Shown here piece by piece: positions 18,291 through 29,733 of a stretch of 64,000 nt of DNA. Source of the stretch: Phycisphaerales bacterium (GTDB lineage: Bacteria > Planctomycetota > Phycisphaerae > Tepidisphaerales > Tepidisphaeraceae); the NCBI GenBank assembly GCA_020847375.1, contig JADLCB010000021.1, positions 62,001-126,000 of the forward strand. Direction: 5' to 3'. Below the pieces are notes generated by a model. That model saw only the letters and a list, made by a program, of their open reading frames with translations, had not been told where the DNA came from and searched no databases. A program made the position numbers and the translations under genes. Each line of letters starts with the position of its first letter. The first letter of the stretch is position 1.

Positions 18291-19160
18291 TCATATCCAC
18301 CATTGATCCACCCGGGTCAGAACATGCAAATGCGGCGTCGGAGGTGTCCGGCCCCGGGCGATTTGCCGCCGCATGTCCTGGGGTGACAGTCGGTAGGCCT
18401 GTTTGAATTGCCGCGAAAAAAGAAATGGCGTGGAAAAACCACAATGATGCGCAATCTCCTTGATTGAATAATTGCTATGAAACAGCAGCGCGGCCGCCCG
18501 ATTCAGGCGCGCATGCTTGATGGCCTGCGCCGGTGTCTGACCGATCGCCTTCTGAAACAGTCGGCACAGGTGGCTGGACGTGACAGCGCCGGCATCGACC
18601 AGATCGCTGAATGAAATGGACCGTGTGGCATCAGCATCAAGCGATTCATGCAGAAATCGCAGCGCCCGTTCCACCGGTTCGGGCAGCATTTCCACCGGCA
18701 ATTGAGCTGGTGCCAGCCGGCCGGTGATATAGGCGCCAAGCATGTGCAACAGCGTTAATCCGCCCATCACCTGATCAATTTTTCCCCATGCCATCAAATG
18801 CCGGAACATCGGTAGAAAAATGTCACCCGGTTCAAGCTGGCGCACAATCGGCCAATCGTGCGGCGCTGGCCAGTGTGCAGGAAGTTCCGGCAGATCAAAA
18901 TGAATATAACCATGCCGGGTGACATGCCGCGGATCCCAGATGAATGAGTCGATCACCCCCGGCTGACACAGCAGCACGCTGCCCGGCGGAGCCACATAGC
19001 GCTCCTCTGGCCCGCGCGGCCATTTTCGGCGATATTCCGCCTGACCCTGGATCATCCAGACCAGCTCGTAATCGCGCAACCGTCGCGGGCCAAACGTCGT
19101 TCCCGGTGGATATACCGCGATGTTGCAAACCTTGGCTGCTGGGATAAATACTTTTTCCAT
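18291..19160 (-). CDS. AraC-family transcriptional regulator
   Basis: A 289-residue regulator. The C-terminal ~100 residues form the double helix-turn-helix of AraC/XylS proteins: FSDLVDAGAVTSSHLCRLFQ is the first unit, and NYSIKEIAHHCGFSTPFLF followed by SRQFKQAYRLSPQDMRRQ is the second, with the family-typical IA..CGF..F..F pattern. The N-terminal half looks like a cupin sensor (AVYPPGTTFGPR, YELVWMIQGQAEY, GSVLLCQPGVI), which in this family binds a small ligand, often a sugar. It lies 74 bp upstream of, and in line with, the PhyH-like gene and is its most likely regulator. The effector is unknown. Confidence 0.93.
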   Translation of the reverse strand: MEKVFIPAAKVCNIAVYPPGTTFGPRRLRDYELVWMIQGQAEYRRKWPRGPEERYVAPPGSVLLCQPGVIDSFIWDPRHVTRHGYIHFDLPELPAHWPAPHDWPIVRQLEPGDIFLPMFRHLMAWGKIDQVMGGLTLLHMLGAYITGRLAPAQLPVEMLPEPVERALRFLHESLDADATRSISFSDLVDAGAVTSSHLCRLFQKAIGQTPAQAIKHARLNRAAALLFHSNYSIKEIAHHCGFSTPFLFSRQFKQAYRLSPQDMRRQIARGRTPPTPHLHVLTRVDQWWI

Positions 19161-22112
<2,952 letters not shown>

Positions 22113-22149
22113 CACCACGTCCAACGGTCGCTGACAAAGGATTGCATTC

Positions 22150-25100
22150 ATGGCCCAGAGCACGGAGGCCAAAACATTACAAGTCGCCTTCCAAGCCAAT
22201 GCGGCCGCCTACCGTCGCGCCTTGCAGACATCAGCCCCGGGCGAATGTTGGGATTTTGTCGTGCTAACCGCGACCAACGACCGCCAGGCACGCGGTTACG
22301 AGCAGGAACTGGCGCTGCGTCACCGCGCCGTGGGGCCAGCCGGTGCATTTTTCCCCGCAATCCAACGATCCCTCGTTGTGGCGGATCCTCCCGGACCGCG
22401 TATCGGCTCCGGCGGGGCAACGCTCAACGCCCTGCGCCAACTGATCCGCCGATACAATCTCACCAGCGAAGATTTCAACCGCCTGCGCATTCTCCTGATT
22501 CATTCCGGCGGCATGAGCCAGCGCCTGCCGATGTATTCGCCGGTGGGCAAAATTTTCGCCTCCCTGCCTCTGCCGCGCCCCGATGGACAGATCGCCACCT
22601 TGTTTGATCATCTTTATCTGACCCTGGCGGGTTTACCTCAGCGTCTGGGGCCGGGGCTGCTGGTTCTGGCCGGTGACGTGTTCCTGCTTTTCGATCATCG
22701 TCACGTCAGCGCGCCCAAAACCGGCGTCACGGCGTTGACTATGCGCGTCGATGCGGAGATGGGTCGTGCCCACGGCGTGTTTGTAACCAACAAGCAGAAC
22801 CAGATCCGCCATACGCTGCAAAAACCCACCACCGAACAGATGCACCAGCGCGGCGCGATTGATAATCAGGGCAAAATTTTAATCGATTCCGGCCTGCTCT
22901 TTTTTGATGCCCCCACCACGCGCAAACTCAGTTCTCTGGCTGGCTGGTCAGCCCAATCGCGCCGTCGCCCTGCCCCGCCGTTGCATGAAAAATTCCGCAC
23001 CCCGCTGGATCTTTATGAGGAAATGGCCGCTGCCCTGACCCACGGACTGGACCAAAAAACATTTTTATCTGATCCCGCCCGCCGACCACTGCGCCGTATT
23101 CTGCTCAACACGCTGCATGGGTCAGGTTTCACAGCCATGGAAGTTGGTGGCGAATTTCTTCATCTGGGCACGACGCTGCAGTTTCGTGACGCCATGACCG
23201 GCCGCTCGACCTCGCCGGCTGCCGAGCTGTTCCAGCAAAACGTACTCACCCACAGTCAATGGAAACTCAGCCCCAACCAGCGCGTCTATCATAGCGTGCT
23301 TCTGGCTGAGGCGGGTCATATCGGCCAACTGGGCGCTGGCAGCGTGATCGAACATAGTTTTCTTCGCGCGCCCAGCCGCATTGGCAGCGGCTGCGTGGTC
23401 TCGCAGGTTCTGGTTGATCGTCAGCCGATCGATCTGGGTGACAACCTTCTGCTGTTCCAAGTGCCAGTGCGCGATGAAACCAACCAGTTGCGCTTTGCCC
23501 ATGTGTGCGCCGGCGTGGAGGATGACTTCAAAGGGCGCTTCGATCAGGACGCCTGCCGATATCTCAACCAACCCATGGGTGAGTGGTTGAATCGTCACGG
23601 AGTTTCGCCGCGCGACATTTGGCCCGCCGTTCCGCCGGATCAGCGCACCCTCTGGACAGCGCGGTTGTTCCCGATCACGGCTGATCGTGATTGCGCCCGC
23701 CGCAGCGTCCGTCTGGCTGGTGCGCCCATGTCCGCTGCCGAGCGCACCGCCTGGAAGCGAAGCTGCCGCTATTCCATGGCGATGATTCTTGAATCGGCTG
23801 ATCCGCAGAGGCTGATCGAACACCGTGAAACGATCGCCGCCCAGTTGCAAAGCATGGAGTTGCTTCAGGCGGTTCAGCAGCGTGAAGACCGCCCCATCGG
23901 CTCGATCATCGGTCGTTACGCCAGCCACAGCGCCTACACCGCCGCTGAAGGTGCCATCCAGCACTGGGCGCAGCAATCAACCGAAAACGCCCAGCATTCA
24001 ATCGACCAGGCTCGTGCTTTCTGGTCCATCAGCCAGTTGCTCAAACGCCCCGACTATCCCGACCCCGCCGATGCCCACAAACGCCTTGAGCCGGCGATGC
24101 GCAGCGCCTTTTCCCGTATTGCTGCCGCCAGCGAAATCGGGTATCGCTCGATCTCCATCAAACCGCGCGTACTGCATCGTTTGCAGCCAGGATGGGAAAT
24201 TATCGCTGCGGCGCCGGTGCGACTCGATCTGGCCGGTGGATGGACTGATACGCCCCCCTATTGTTTTGAACGTGGCGGCCATGTGGTCAACGTCGCGATT
24301 AATCTCAATGGCCAGCCTCCGGTGCGCGCCATCGTTCGCACCCTGAAGCAGCCGAAAATCATCCTGGAATCCAATGACCTAGGGCGATCGATCGAACTGA
24401 CCAGACACGATCAGATCATCGATGTTCACGACCCCTTCGCTTTGCATAAGGTCGCTTTGGGTATGACAGGGCTTTTGCCGTCCGTCTCCGACAACGGCGC
24501 CCCATCATCATCGTTGACCACCTTTCTGCGCAAGCTCGGCGCTGGGCTGCACATCACAACCGAATGCCGCGTTCCCAAGGGATCGGGGCTGGGAACCAGC
24601 AGCATCCTGGCCGCAACATTGCTGGCAGCGCTGCACAAAGTGCGCAACACGCGCGTCACCCTCCGTCACCTGATGGAACAAACGCTCCTGCTGGAGCAAC
24701 GGCTGAGTACCGGTGGTGGCTGGCAGGATCAGGTGGGTGGAATTGTCGGCGGGATCAAATCCATCCGCAGCCAGGCGAGTATCCCCCAGCAGCTCGAGGT
24801 CGAATCGTTGGATTTATCCGATCAGCAATATCAGGCGATACAGGATCGGCTGGTCGTTTATTATTCCGGCCAGCAACGGCTGGCACGCGACATTCTGCGC
24901 CGTGTCATGGGACGGTGGCTGGCGCGCGAACCGGCCATTCTGGATTTGATGAACCGGCTCGGCGACGGCGCACGAGGATTACGCCAGGCGCTGCTCAAGA
25001 GCCAATGGCGCAGTGCCGGTCAGCACATCGCCAGTTACTGGCAGATCAAAAAGGAGCTTTATCCCGGCAGCACCACGCCCGAGGTGGATGTCATGCAGAT

Positions 25101-25314
25101 GGAAATGCGCGCCGACTATCTGGCAGCGGGGCTGGCTGGTGCTGGTGGCGGTGGATTCGGTTATTTTTTCTGTGCTGATGCCCATCAGGCTGAACGATTG
25201 CGCCGGCATCTGCGCCAATGGGCAAACCGACCTGGTTCGCTGGGCAGTTTGTTTGAAACGCAGATCAATCGAACCGGACTGATCGTCAGAAAAAAACGCC
25301 TGCGCGGTTCTTGA
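22150..25314 (+). CDS. fkp: Bifunctional L-fucokinase / fucose-1-phosphate guanylyltransferase
   Basis: A 1054-residue fusion of the type known as Fkp in Bacteroides (about 950 residues). The N-terminal half is the fucose-1-P guanylyltransferase, with IGSGGATLNAL and LIHSGGMSQRLPMYSPVGKI near residues 79 and 120. The C-terminal third, from about residue 685, is a GHMP kinase: APVRLDLAGGWTDTPP, GHVVNVAINLNGQPP, the ATP loop VPKGSGLGTSSILAA near 807, and STGGGWQDQVGG. A helical segment of about 200 residues links them. Together they turn free L-fucose into GDP-fucose by salvage in the cytosol. It sits 37 bp after gyrB with AAGGA before the ATG. The related sugar could be D-arabinose or a heptose, so the substrate needs proof. 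Confidence 0.88.
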   Translation: MAQSTEAKTLQVAFQANAAAYRRALQTSAPGECWDFVVLTATNDRQARGYEQELALRHRAVGPAGAFFPAIQRSLVVADPPGPRIGSGGATLNALRQLIRRYNLTSEDFNRLRILLIHSGGMSQRLPMYSPVGKIFASLPLPRPDGQIATLFDHLYLTLAGLPQRLGPGLLVLAGDVFLLFDHRHVSAPKTGVTALTMRVDAEMGRAHGVFVTNKQNQIRHTLQKPTTEQMHQRGAIDNQGKILIDSGLLFFDAPTTRKLSSLAGWSAQSRRRPAPPLHEKFRTPLDLYEEMAAALTHGLDQKTFLSDPARRPLRRILLNTLHGSGFTAMEVGGEFLHLGTTLQFRDAMTGRSTSPAAELFQQNVLTHSQWKLSPNQRVYHSVLLAEAGHIGQLGAGSVIEHSFLRAPSRIGSGCVVSQVLVDRQPIDLGDNLLLFQVPVRDETNQLRFAHVCAGVEDDFKGRFDQDACRYLNQPMGEWLNRHGVSPRDIWPAVPPDQRTLWTARLFPITADRDCARRSVRLAGAPMSAAERTAWKRSCRYSMAMILESADPQRLIEHRETIAAQLQSMELLQAVQQREDRPIGSIIGRYASHSAYTAAEGAIQHWAQQSTENAQHSIDQARAFWSISQLLKRPDYPDPADAHKRLEPAMRSAFSRIAAASEIGYRSISIKPRVLHRLQPGWEIIAAAPVRLDLAGGWTDTPPYCFERGGHVVNVAINLNGQPPVRAIVRTLKQPKIILESNDLGRSIELTRHDQIIDVHDPFALHKVALGMTGLLPSVSDNGAPSSSLTTFLRKLGAGLHITTECRVPKGSGLGTSSILAATLLAALHKVRNTRVTLRHLMEQTLLLEQRLSTGGGWQDQVGGIVGGIKSIRSQASIPQQLEVESLDLSDQQYQAIQDRLVVYYSGQQRLARDILRRVMGRWLAREPAILDLMNRLGDGARGLRQALLKSQWRSAGQHIASYWQIKKELYPGSTTPEVDVMQMEMRADYLAAGLAGAGGGGFGYFFCADAHQAERLRRHLRQWANRPGSLGSLFETQINRTGLIVRKKRLRGS

Positions 25315-25397
25315 AGACCTCCCCCTGTCAAAAATCCGCTCAGCCGCGATAATAGGCCGCGTCGATGGCCCGGAAGATTCCACCCGAAGGAGAACCG

Positions 25398-25529
25398 ATG
25401 AAATTCGCCCTGATTCTGTTTGGTTTACTGCTGCTGGTTGGCTGTGACAAGGATATCCACGAGGCACGCAACAACACACCTGCTTCAGACACGGCTGCGC
25501 CCGTGCTGGCAGTCATCCATCACTCGTGA
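25398..25529 (+). CDS. 43-residue predicted lipoprotein
   Basis: A short gene with a strong start: GAAGGAG six bases before the ATG. The product begins MKFALILFGLLLLVGC, a complete lipoprotein signal with lipobox LVGC (Cys16), so the mature part would be only 28 residues, polar at first (DKDIHEARNN) and ending in His-His-Ser. It follows the fucose enzyme gene by 83 bp on the same strand. No family is recognised. Such tiny lipoproteins resemble entericidin-like or small envelope lipoproteins in size only. Confidence 0.65.
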   Translation: MKFALILFGLLLLVGCDKDIHEARNNTPASDTAAPVLAVIHHS

Positions 25530-25595
25530 TGATCGGCGATGGTGGTCGGTGCATTGGCGCACCCGATACGGCTTGCCGATACAGCCTGCGCGTCG

Positions 25596-26531
25596 TCACG
25601 CGACCAGCGCCGCCTGCTCCACAGCCTGTTCCAACGGAGTGAGGTATTCATTGCCAAACAGGCACAGGTGGTTCACCAGTTCATACATCTGGTAAATGGG
25701 CCGGCGCAGACGCCGATAGTCATCGCTGAGACGATATTTCTGCTGATAATGTTTGAGGAATGCGGGGTTGACTGTTTTGAACAACTCAAGATAGGCAATT
25801 TCCGCCTCGGTATGCGCCCATTTACATTCCGGGTCAATGATACCGACAATCTCCCACTGTCCGCTCTGGCTGCACCGGCAAAGAATGTTGTTGGCCCATA
25901 AATCCCAGTGCGCCAGCCGTGGTTTGTCATCGTGTACCAGGAGCTGATCCAGTTTGCCATGCACCTTGGCGATCTGCCGCCGCACCTTGGGCGACAAGTT
26001 CGGTCGCTTCCACGCCTCCTGCCAGATTTGATCGTAAACTTCGCGATAGAACTGTGGCCAGCTCGCAAAACTACCCAACTCCTGCGCTTCGGCGGTCACT
26101 CGTCCGTACAACTCCGCCGAACAATCGTGCATGAGCAGCACCATCTCCGCCAGTTGCTGCTGCAAACCGTCAAATTCTTGTGGCGTACAGACCGCCTTGG
26201 CTTGATTCAGGTTGATCCCCGACACAAACTCCATCAGCAGATAGCTGGCCGGATCTTCCAGTGACGCCAGATTCAACGCCAAGACGCGCGGCGTTGGAAT
26301 GCCCAATGAGCGCAACAAATCCAACTGATGTGCTTCGTTGGGATAATGAAGATTTACACGATGCGGCGTGATTTTGATCACCGCACGCTCGCCGCTGGAA
26401 ATGGTCAGGCTCATCGTCGTATTGATCGAGCCACCCACCAGTGACTTGACTTCCACCAGCTCCGCCGACGTGCCAGCCCATTGCTGAACAATCCGGCGGA
26501 GCACCTGCCATGAGATGTCCGTTTCAGCCAT
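25596..26531 (-). CDS. Fructosamine kinase-like / aminoglycoside phosphotransferase fold protein
   Basis: A 311-residue protein-kinase-like fold protein. It reads as the fructosamine-3-kinase branch: SLVGGSINTTMSLTISSGER at the nucleotide loop, AVIKI with the ATP-binding lysine, LAHWDLWANNIL as the catalytic loop (family form HGDLWxGN), and GIIDPECKWAHTEAEIAYLEL as the metal loop (family form DPAxxYGHREADLAM). The first catalytic-loop residue pair is His-Trp rather than His-Gly. Members phosphorylate ketoamines on glycated proteins so that the sugar falls off; small-molecule substrates are also possible. It converges on the small lipoprotein gene and lies downstream of lpxK on the same strand. 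Confidence 0.85.
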   Translation of the reverse strand: MAETDISWQVLRRIVQQWAGTSAELVEVKSLVGGSINTTMSLTISSGERAVIKITPHRVNLHYPNEAHQLDLLRSLGIPTPRVLALNLASLEDPASYLLMEFVSGINLNQAKAVCTPQEFDGLQQQLAEMVLLMHDCSAELYGRVTAEAQELGSFASWPQFYREVYDQIWQEAWKRPNLSPKVRRQIAKVHGKLDQLLVHDDKPRLAHWDLWANNILCRCSQSGQWEIVGIIDPECKWAHTEAEIAYLELFKTVNPAFLKHYQQKYRLSDDYRRLRRPIYQMYELVNHLCLFGNEYLTPLEQAVEQAALVA

Positions 26532-26599
26532 GTACCGTTATTTTCCCCAACTACCGCCTGCAACACAACCACAAAATTAGCGCGCCGGGCATATCGGAC

Positions 26600-27769
26600 T
26601 TACGCGGGGTGCGAACCTTCTGAGGTTTCGGGAGGCGAATCAGCCTGATCCGGCGATGATACCGGTGTAGCTGGCGTTTTTACCACCGATAATCGCGGCA
26701 AAACACGCAAAATCTGGTCGAAAAGGCGGGCTTCATCATCCTCGGCAAAACGAATCGCCATCGCCAGCCGCTGGATCGGCAATAGCAGCGCATGCAGCTT
26801 CATCCGGCGCAATTTGGCCCAATCCTTTTCTGTCGTCAGCAGCACCTTGGCGCCCTGCGCCAGCGCCAGACGCGACAGTTTCTCCAGATCGTCGTAACTG
26901 TAATCGTGATGATCGGCAAACCAGTGCTGGCCGCGGCAATTACCGCCCAGATCGTCCAACTGCTGCATCAGCGCAGCCGGTGAACCAATACCGGCAAAAA
27001 CGAAAAACGGTTGATCGACCAGTTTCTGCAGCGGTAATGAATCCTTGCCATCCAGAACCGATACCAAGGCATGACGGGCACGATAAATCGGCGCGCCACA
27101 GTGCTGGGCGCGAATCTGTCGTTCGATTCGGGCAATCTCGTCCAGGGAAACCTGATCGGCGCGGGTCAGCACAATGGCATCGGCCCGGCGCAGCCCCCCG
27201 CGCGGTTCGCGTAACAGTCCGCGTGGCAGCACATGGTCATAACCAAACGGTTCAACGGCATTGATCAGCAGCAAATCAAAATCGCGTCGCGCCCGCCGGT
27301 GCTGAAACCCATCATCGAGAATGAACACATCGACCGGCTGATGCGCTGCCACATGGCCAGCCCCTTCCACGCGATCCGCCTCGGCATGGACAATCACGCG
27401 CGGGCCGGGATGGCGGTGCAACTGATCTTCCAGCATCAACTGTTCGTCGCTGATTGTGCTGTCACCCGTGCGATAGCCGCGCATCAAAATCGCCGGCGAA
27501 TAACCGCTGGACCGCAAACGCTCGGCCAACCAGCGCACCATTGGCGTCTTGCCCGTACCGCCGGTGGTTATGTTGCCGATGCTGATTGTCGCCGCTGGCA
27601 ACGCACGCGATTTCTTCCACCCGTTGTCGTAGAGCAGATTCCGTATCGCCATGACACCAGCGTACAAAGGCTCGGCCATGCGCGCCGCACCGCGCACCAG
27701 CGCAGCACCAGCACCGCGACGCTGGCCGCTGATGATCTGCACAAAACTTTGTCGCCGCGTGCTATTCAT
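26600..27769 (-). CDS. lpxK: Tetraacyldisaccharide 4'-kinase LpxK
   Basis: A 389-residue lipid A kinase, slightly longer than the usual ~330. It phosphorylates the 4' position of the lipid A disaccharide at the inner membrane. The P-loop SIGNITTGGTGKTPMVRWL is near residue 58, and the family motif FILDDGFQHRRARRDFDLLL near residue 140. VLPRGLLREPRGGLRRAD and VLTRAD follow as in LpxK. The C-terminal ~30 residues are Pro/Ser/Thr-rich and extra. The ATG at 27769 stands one base after the TGA of the tRNA-modifying gene upstream, which implies translational coupling. An alternative upstream start would overlap that gene. lpxD is 34 kb away in the window. Confidence 0.95.
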   Translation of the reverse strand: MNSTRRQSFVQIISGQRRGAGAALVRGAARMAEPLYAGVMAIRNLLYDNGWKKSRALPAATISIGNITTGGTGKTPMVRWLAERLRSSGYSPAILMRGYRTGDSTISDEQLMLEDQLHRHPGPRVIVHAEADRVEGAGHVAAHQPVDVFILDDGFQHRRARRDFDLLLINAVEPFGYDHVLPRGLLREPRGGLRRADAIVLTRADQVSLDEIARIERQIRAQHCGAPIYRARHALVSVLDGKDSLPLQKLVDQPFFVFAGIGSPAALMQQLDDLGGNCRGQHWFADHHDYSYDDLEKLSRLALAQGAKVLLTTEKDWAKLRRMKLHALLLPIQRLAMAIRFAEDDEARLFDQILRVLPRLSVVKTPATPVSSPDQADSPPETSEGSHPA

Positions 27770-27770
27770 C

Positions 27771-28748
27771 TCACCACACGCCCCGGCGCAACCACGCCTC
27801 ATCTGATTCGGTAAACACCATCGGCTCGGCTGGCAGTTTTGTCAGATCAAACTGCTCAAGCAAGTCAGCGGCACAGCCCAGTGGTCGATCCAGTCGCAAC
27901 CCACACCAGCGCGCCAGCAACTCCAGCACCCGACCAGCGCTCACGCCCGACTGACGATAACTGGACAACCGCGTATCGCCATGCCTTTTGGCCAGCCGAC
28001 GCCCGTCCGTACCCACCACCAGCGGCAAATGATAATACTGCGGAATCTTTTTTTCCCATCCCAGCGCCTGATACAACAGGATCTGTCGTGGCGTCGAATC
28101 AAGCAAATCATCCCCGCGCACCACCTGCGTGATGCCCATCTGTTGATCGTCCACAACCGTCGCCAGTTGATACGACGGCAGCAGATCATTTTTACGAACG
28201 ACAAAATCGCCCAACTGGCGGCGCGGAATGTACACCTGTCCGGCGGCGAAATGATCGTCCACCACCAGCGGCTGATCCTGCGTTATAAACCGCAGCGCCG
28301 CCCCGCCGTTGATCCGCCAATCGGGCGTCAGCGCCGATGGCTGCGCCGTGATTACTGGCTGGGCATTTTTCGGTCGACACGTCTCAGGATAGATCGTCGC
28401 CCCATCGGTAGCATGCGGGGCGCTGGCAGCCAGCTCAATGTCTTTTCGGCTGCACGTACAGGGATAAACCCAGCCACCATTGACCAACCGTTCGATGGCT
28501 TGATGATGAATTTCCCGATGAGCGGATTGATAGACCGGGCCTTGGTCCCAGTCGATTCCCAGCCAAGCCAGATCCTCCATCGCGGCCTGATCCGCCTGTT
28601 GTTTGATGCGCGGCCCGTCGAGATCGTCAATCCGCAAAATAATGCGCCAGCCCTTCTGACGGGCCAGCAGCCAGTTCACCAGAAAGGTTCGCGCATTGCC
28701 CAGATGCAAAGCGCCGGTCGGAGATGGTGCCAGGCGGGTCGTCTCCAT
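27771..28748 (-). CDS. gluQ: Glutamyl-Q tRNA(Asp) synthetase
   Basis: About 325 residues, a truncated glutamyl-tRNA synthetase paralogue lacking the anticodon-binding domain. It should attach glutamate to queuosine at the wobble base of tRNA(Asp). The class I markers are RLAPSPTGALHLGNARTF (HIGH-like HLGN) and RRLAKRHGDTRLS (KMSKS-like). A zinc site is formed by YPCTCSRKD and a later YPETCRP, as in YadB/GluQ proteins. The start at 28748 matches the conserved N-terminus; ATG 28760 or TTG 28808 would add 4 or 20 residues, and no start has a strong ribosome binding site. It precedes lpxK with one base between them. Confidence 0.92.
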   Translation of the reverse strand: METTRLAPSPTGALHLGNARTFLVNWLLARQKGWRIILRIDDLDGPRIKQQADQAAMEDLAWLGIDWDQGPVYQSAHREIHHQAIERLVNGGWVYPCTCSRKDIELAASAPHATDGATIYPETCRPKNAQPVITAQPSALTPDWRINGGAALRFITQDQPLVVDDHFAAGQVYIPRRQLGDFVVRKNDLLPSYQLATVVDDQQMGITQVVRGDDLLDSTPRQILLYQALGWEKKIPQYYHLPLVVGTDGRRLAKRHGDTRLSSYRQSGVSAGRVLELLARWCGLRLDRPLGCAADLLEQFDLTKLPAEPMVFTESDEAWLRRGVW

Positions 28749-28872
28749 GTTCAATCTCATCGTCGCAATGCACTGCCCAGCGATACTCCAGGCCTGCCCC
28801 ATACGCAACCGAAGCCCGCGCTATACAACACGGGCTTCGGGGCAATGAACTCACTGACGTGACACTGGTCAA

Positions 28873-29268
28873 TTACCAGCTCTGTCGCTCACGGCTTTCG
28901 CGACCGCCACGGCCGCCACCACCGCCGCCGTAGCCACCACGGCCACCGCGACCACCGCCACCGCCGCCACCATAACCGCCACGGCCACCGCCGCCGCCAC
29001 CACCACCGAAGCTGCGCTGTTCGCGCGGACGGGCTTCGTTAACGGTGAGCGCGCGACCGCCATTTTGCACCCCGTTCAGGGCGGCGATTGCAGCATCGGC
29101 TTCGCTGTCATTGGCCATTTCCACAAAACCAAAACCCTTGCTGCGACCGGTATCTCGTTCGGAAATAACTTCCGCTGAGTTGACCGCACCATGCTGGGCA
29201 AACAGTTCCTGCAGCTGTGAGCTGTCCATGCTGTAAGCCAGATTTCCGACATAAAGACGCTTGGCCAT
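28873..29268 (-). CDS. Glycine-rich RRM RNA-binding protein
   Basis: A 131-residue protein with one RNA recognition motif (residues 3-80): RNP2 is LYVGNL and RNP1 is KGFGFVEM. The C-terminal 45 residues are almost only Gly, Arg and Tyr in RGG-like repeats. This layout matches the Rbp proteins of cyanobacteria and planctomycetes and plant GRPs, which bind RNA and are often cold-induced. AAGGAG precedes the ATG by seven bases. A good extended -10 promoter lies about 175 nt upstream, leaving a long untranslated leader of ~165 nt, compatible with leader-based control. Confidence 0.94.
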   Translation of the reverse strand: MAKRLYVGNLAYSMDSSQLQELFAQHGAVNSAEVISERDTGRSKGFGFVEMANDSEADAAIAALNGVQNGGRALTVNEARPREQRSFGGGGGGGGRGGYGGGGGGGRGGRGGYGGGGGGRGGRESRERQSW

Positions 29269-29442
29269 CGTGATCTCCTTGGATGTAATCGATGGGCTGA
29301 TGACCCCTATTGATCGCTTTCCGGGTCAAAACTGAAAGGAGCCACAACACTTCCGGGCCCAGGAGGAGGCGGCGACCGCAGTTCCCCTGCTCCAAGCGCT
29401 AACCGTCGAAGAGGTGGACCGACCACATACCTGCCAAAGCAC

Positions 29443-29451
29443 ATTATAACA
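29443..29451 (-). promoter_or_regulatory. Extended -10 promoter of the RRM protein gene
   Basis: On the minus strand TGTTATAAT gives a perfect -10 with the extended TGn motif. The -35 region (TGGTAA at 18 nt) is weak, as is common with extended -10 promoters. Transcription would start near 29435. Confidence 0.6.
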
Positions 29452-29503
29452 CAATTCATCGACTAATTACCAGCGACATTACGCAGAAATCCGGAAAAAG
29501 ACC

Positions 29504-29645
29504 CAGGGCAAACGCAAGTAGGCGTCCGACAGGCAATCTCTTACGAGCCGCGACCGTGAGGGAGCGGTTTTGAGCCGATCACCGCTCCCTCACGGTCGCG
29601 GCTCGTTAATACATCGACCCTCGCGGGCTACTTGCGACTGCCCTG
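29504..29645. mobile_element. 142-bp MITE-like hairpin element
   Basis: A non-coding element that is symmetric about its centre. Its outer ends are 18-bp inverted repeats (29504-29521 and 29628-29645) matching at 16 of 18 positions and starting CAGGGC. Inside come 21 diverged bases per side, then perfect 26-bp arms (29543-29568 and 29581-29606) around a 12-nt loop. Direct repeats of 10 bp flank it. It carries no gene. These are the marks of a miniature inverted-repeat transposable element moved by a transposase encoded elsewhere; a 10-bp duplication would suit an IS4-like enzyme, but that is inference. It sits between the promoter of the RRM gene and the SprT-like gene and disrupts neither. 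Confidence 0.82.
29543..29606. repeat. Perfect 26-bp-arm palindrome inside the element
   Basis: Two perfectly complementary 26-nt arms separated by 12 nt. The arm core reads GAGCCGCGACCGTGAGGGAG. In RNA or single-stranded DNA it would form a very stable hairpin and could also act as a bidirectional transcription end. Confidence 0.95.
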
Positions 29646-29733
29646 GAAAAAGACCACGGATTGCCCATCACGAACCAACGATGGCCGGAAAACCGTGATT
29701 GCTTTTTCCACCCTCAGATTTATCTTCCTCACC

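Larger units (their letters stand above)
29494..29655. repeat. 10-bp direct repeat flanking the MITE-like element
   Basis: GAAAAAGACC occurs at 29494-29503 and again at 29646-29655, directly next to the two ends of the inverted-repeat element. A further G extends it to 11 bp if the element end is shifted by one. This looks like a target-site duplication left by transposition. Confidence 0.8.

Noticed and set aside
28873-29063. Repeated Gly/Arg codons at the end of the RRM gene as a possible repeat array
   Set aside because: The repetition is explained by RGG-type protein low complexity; there is no spacer-repeat structure as in CRISPR.
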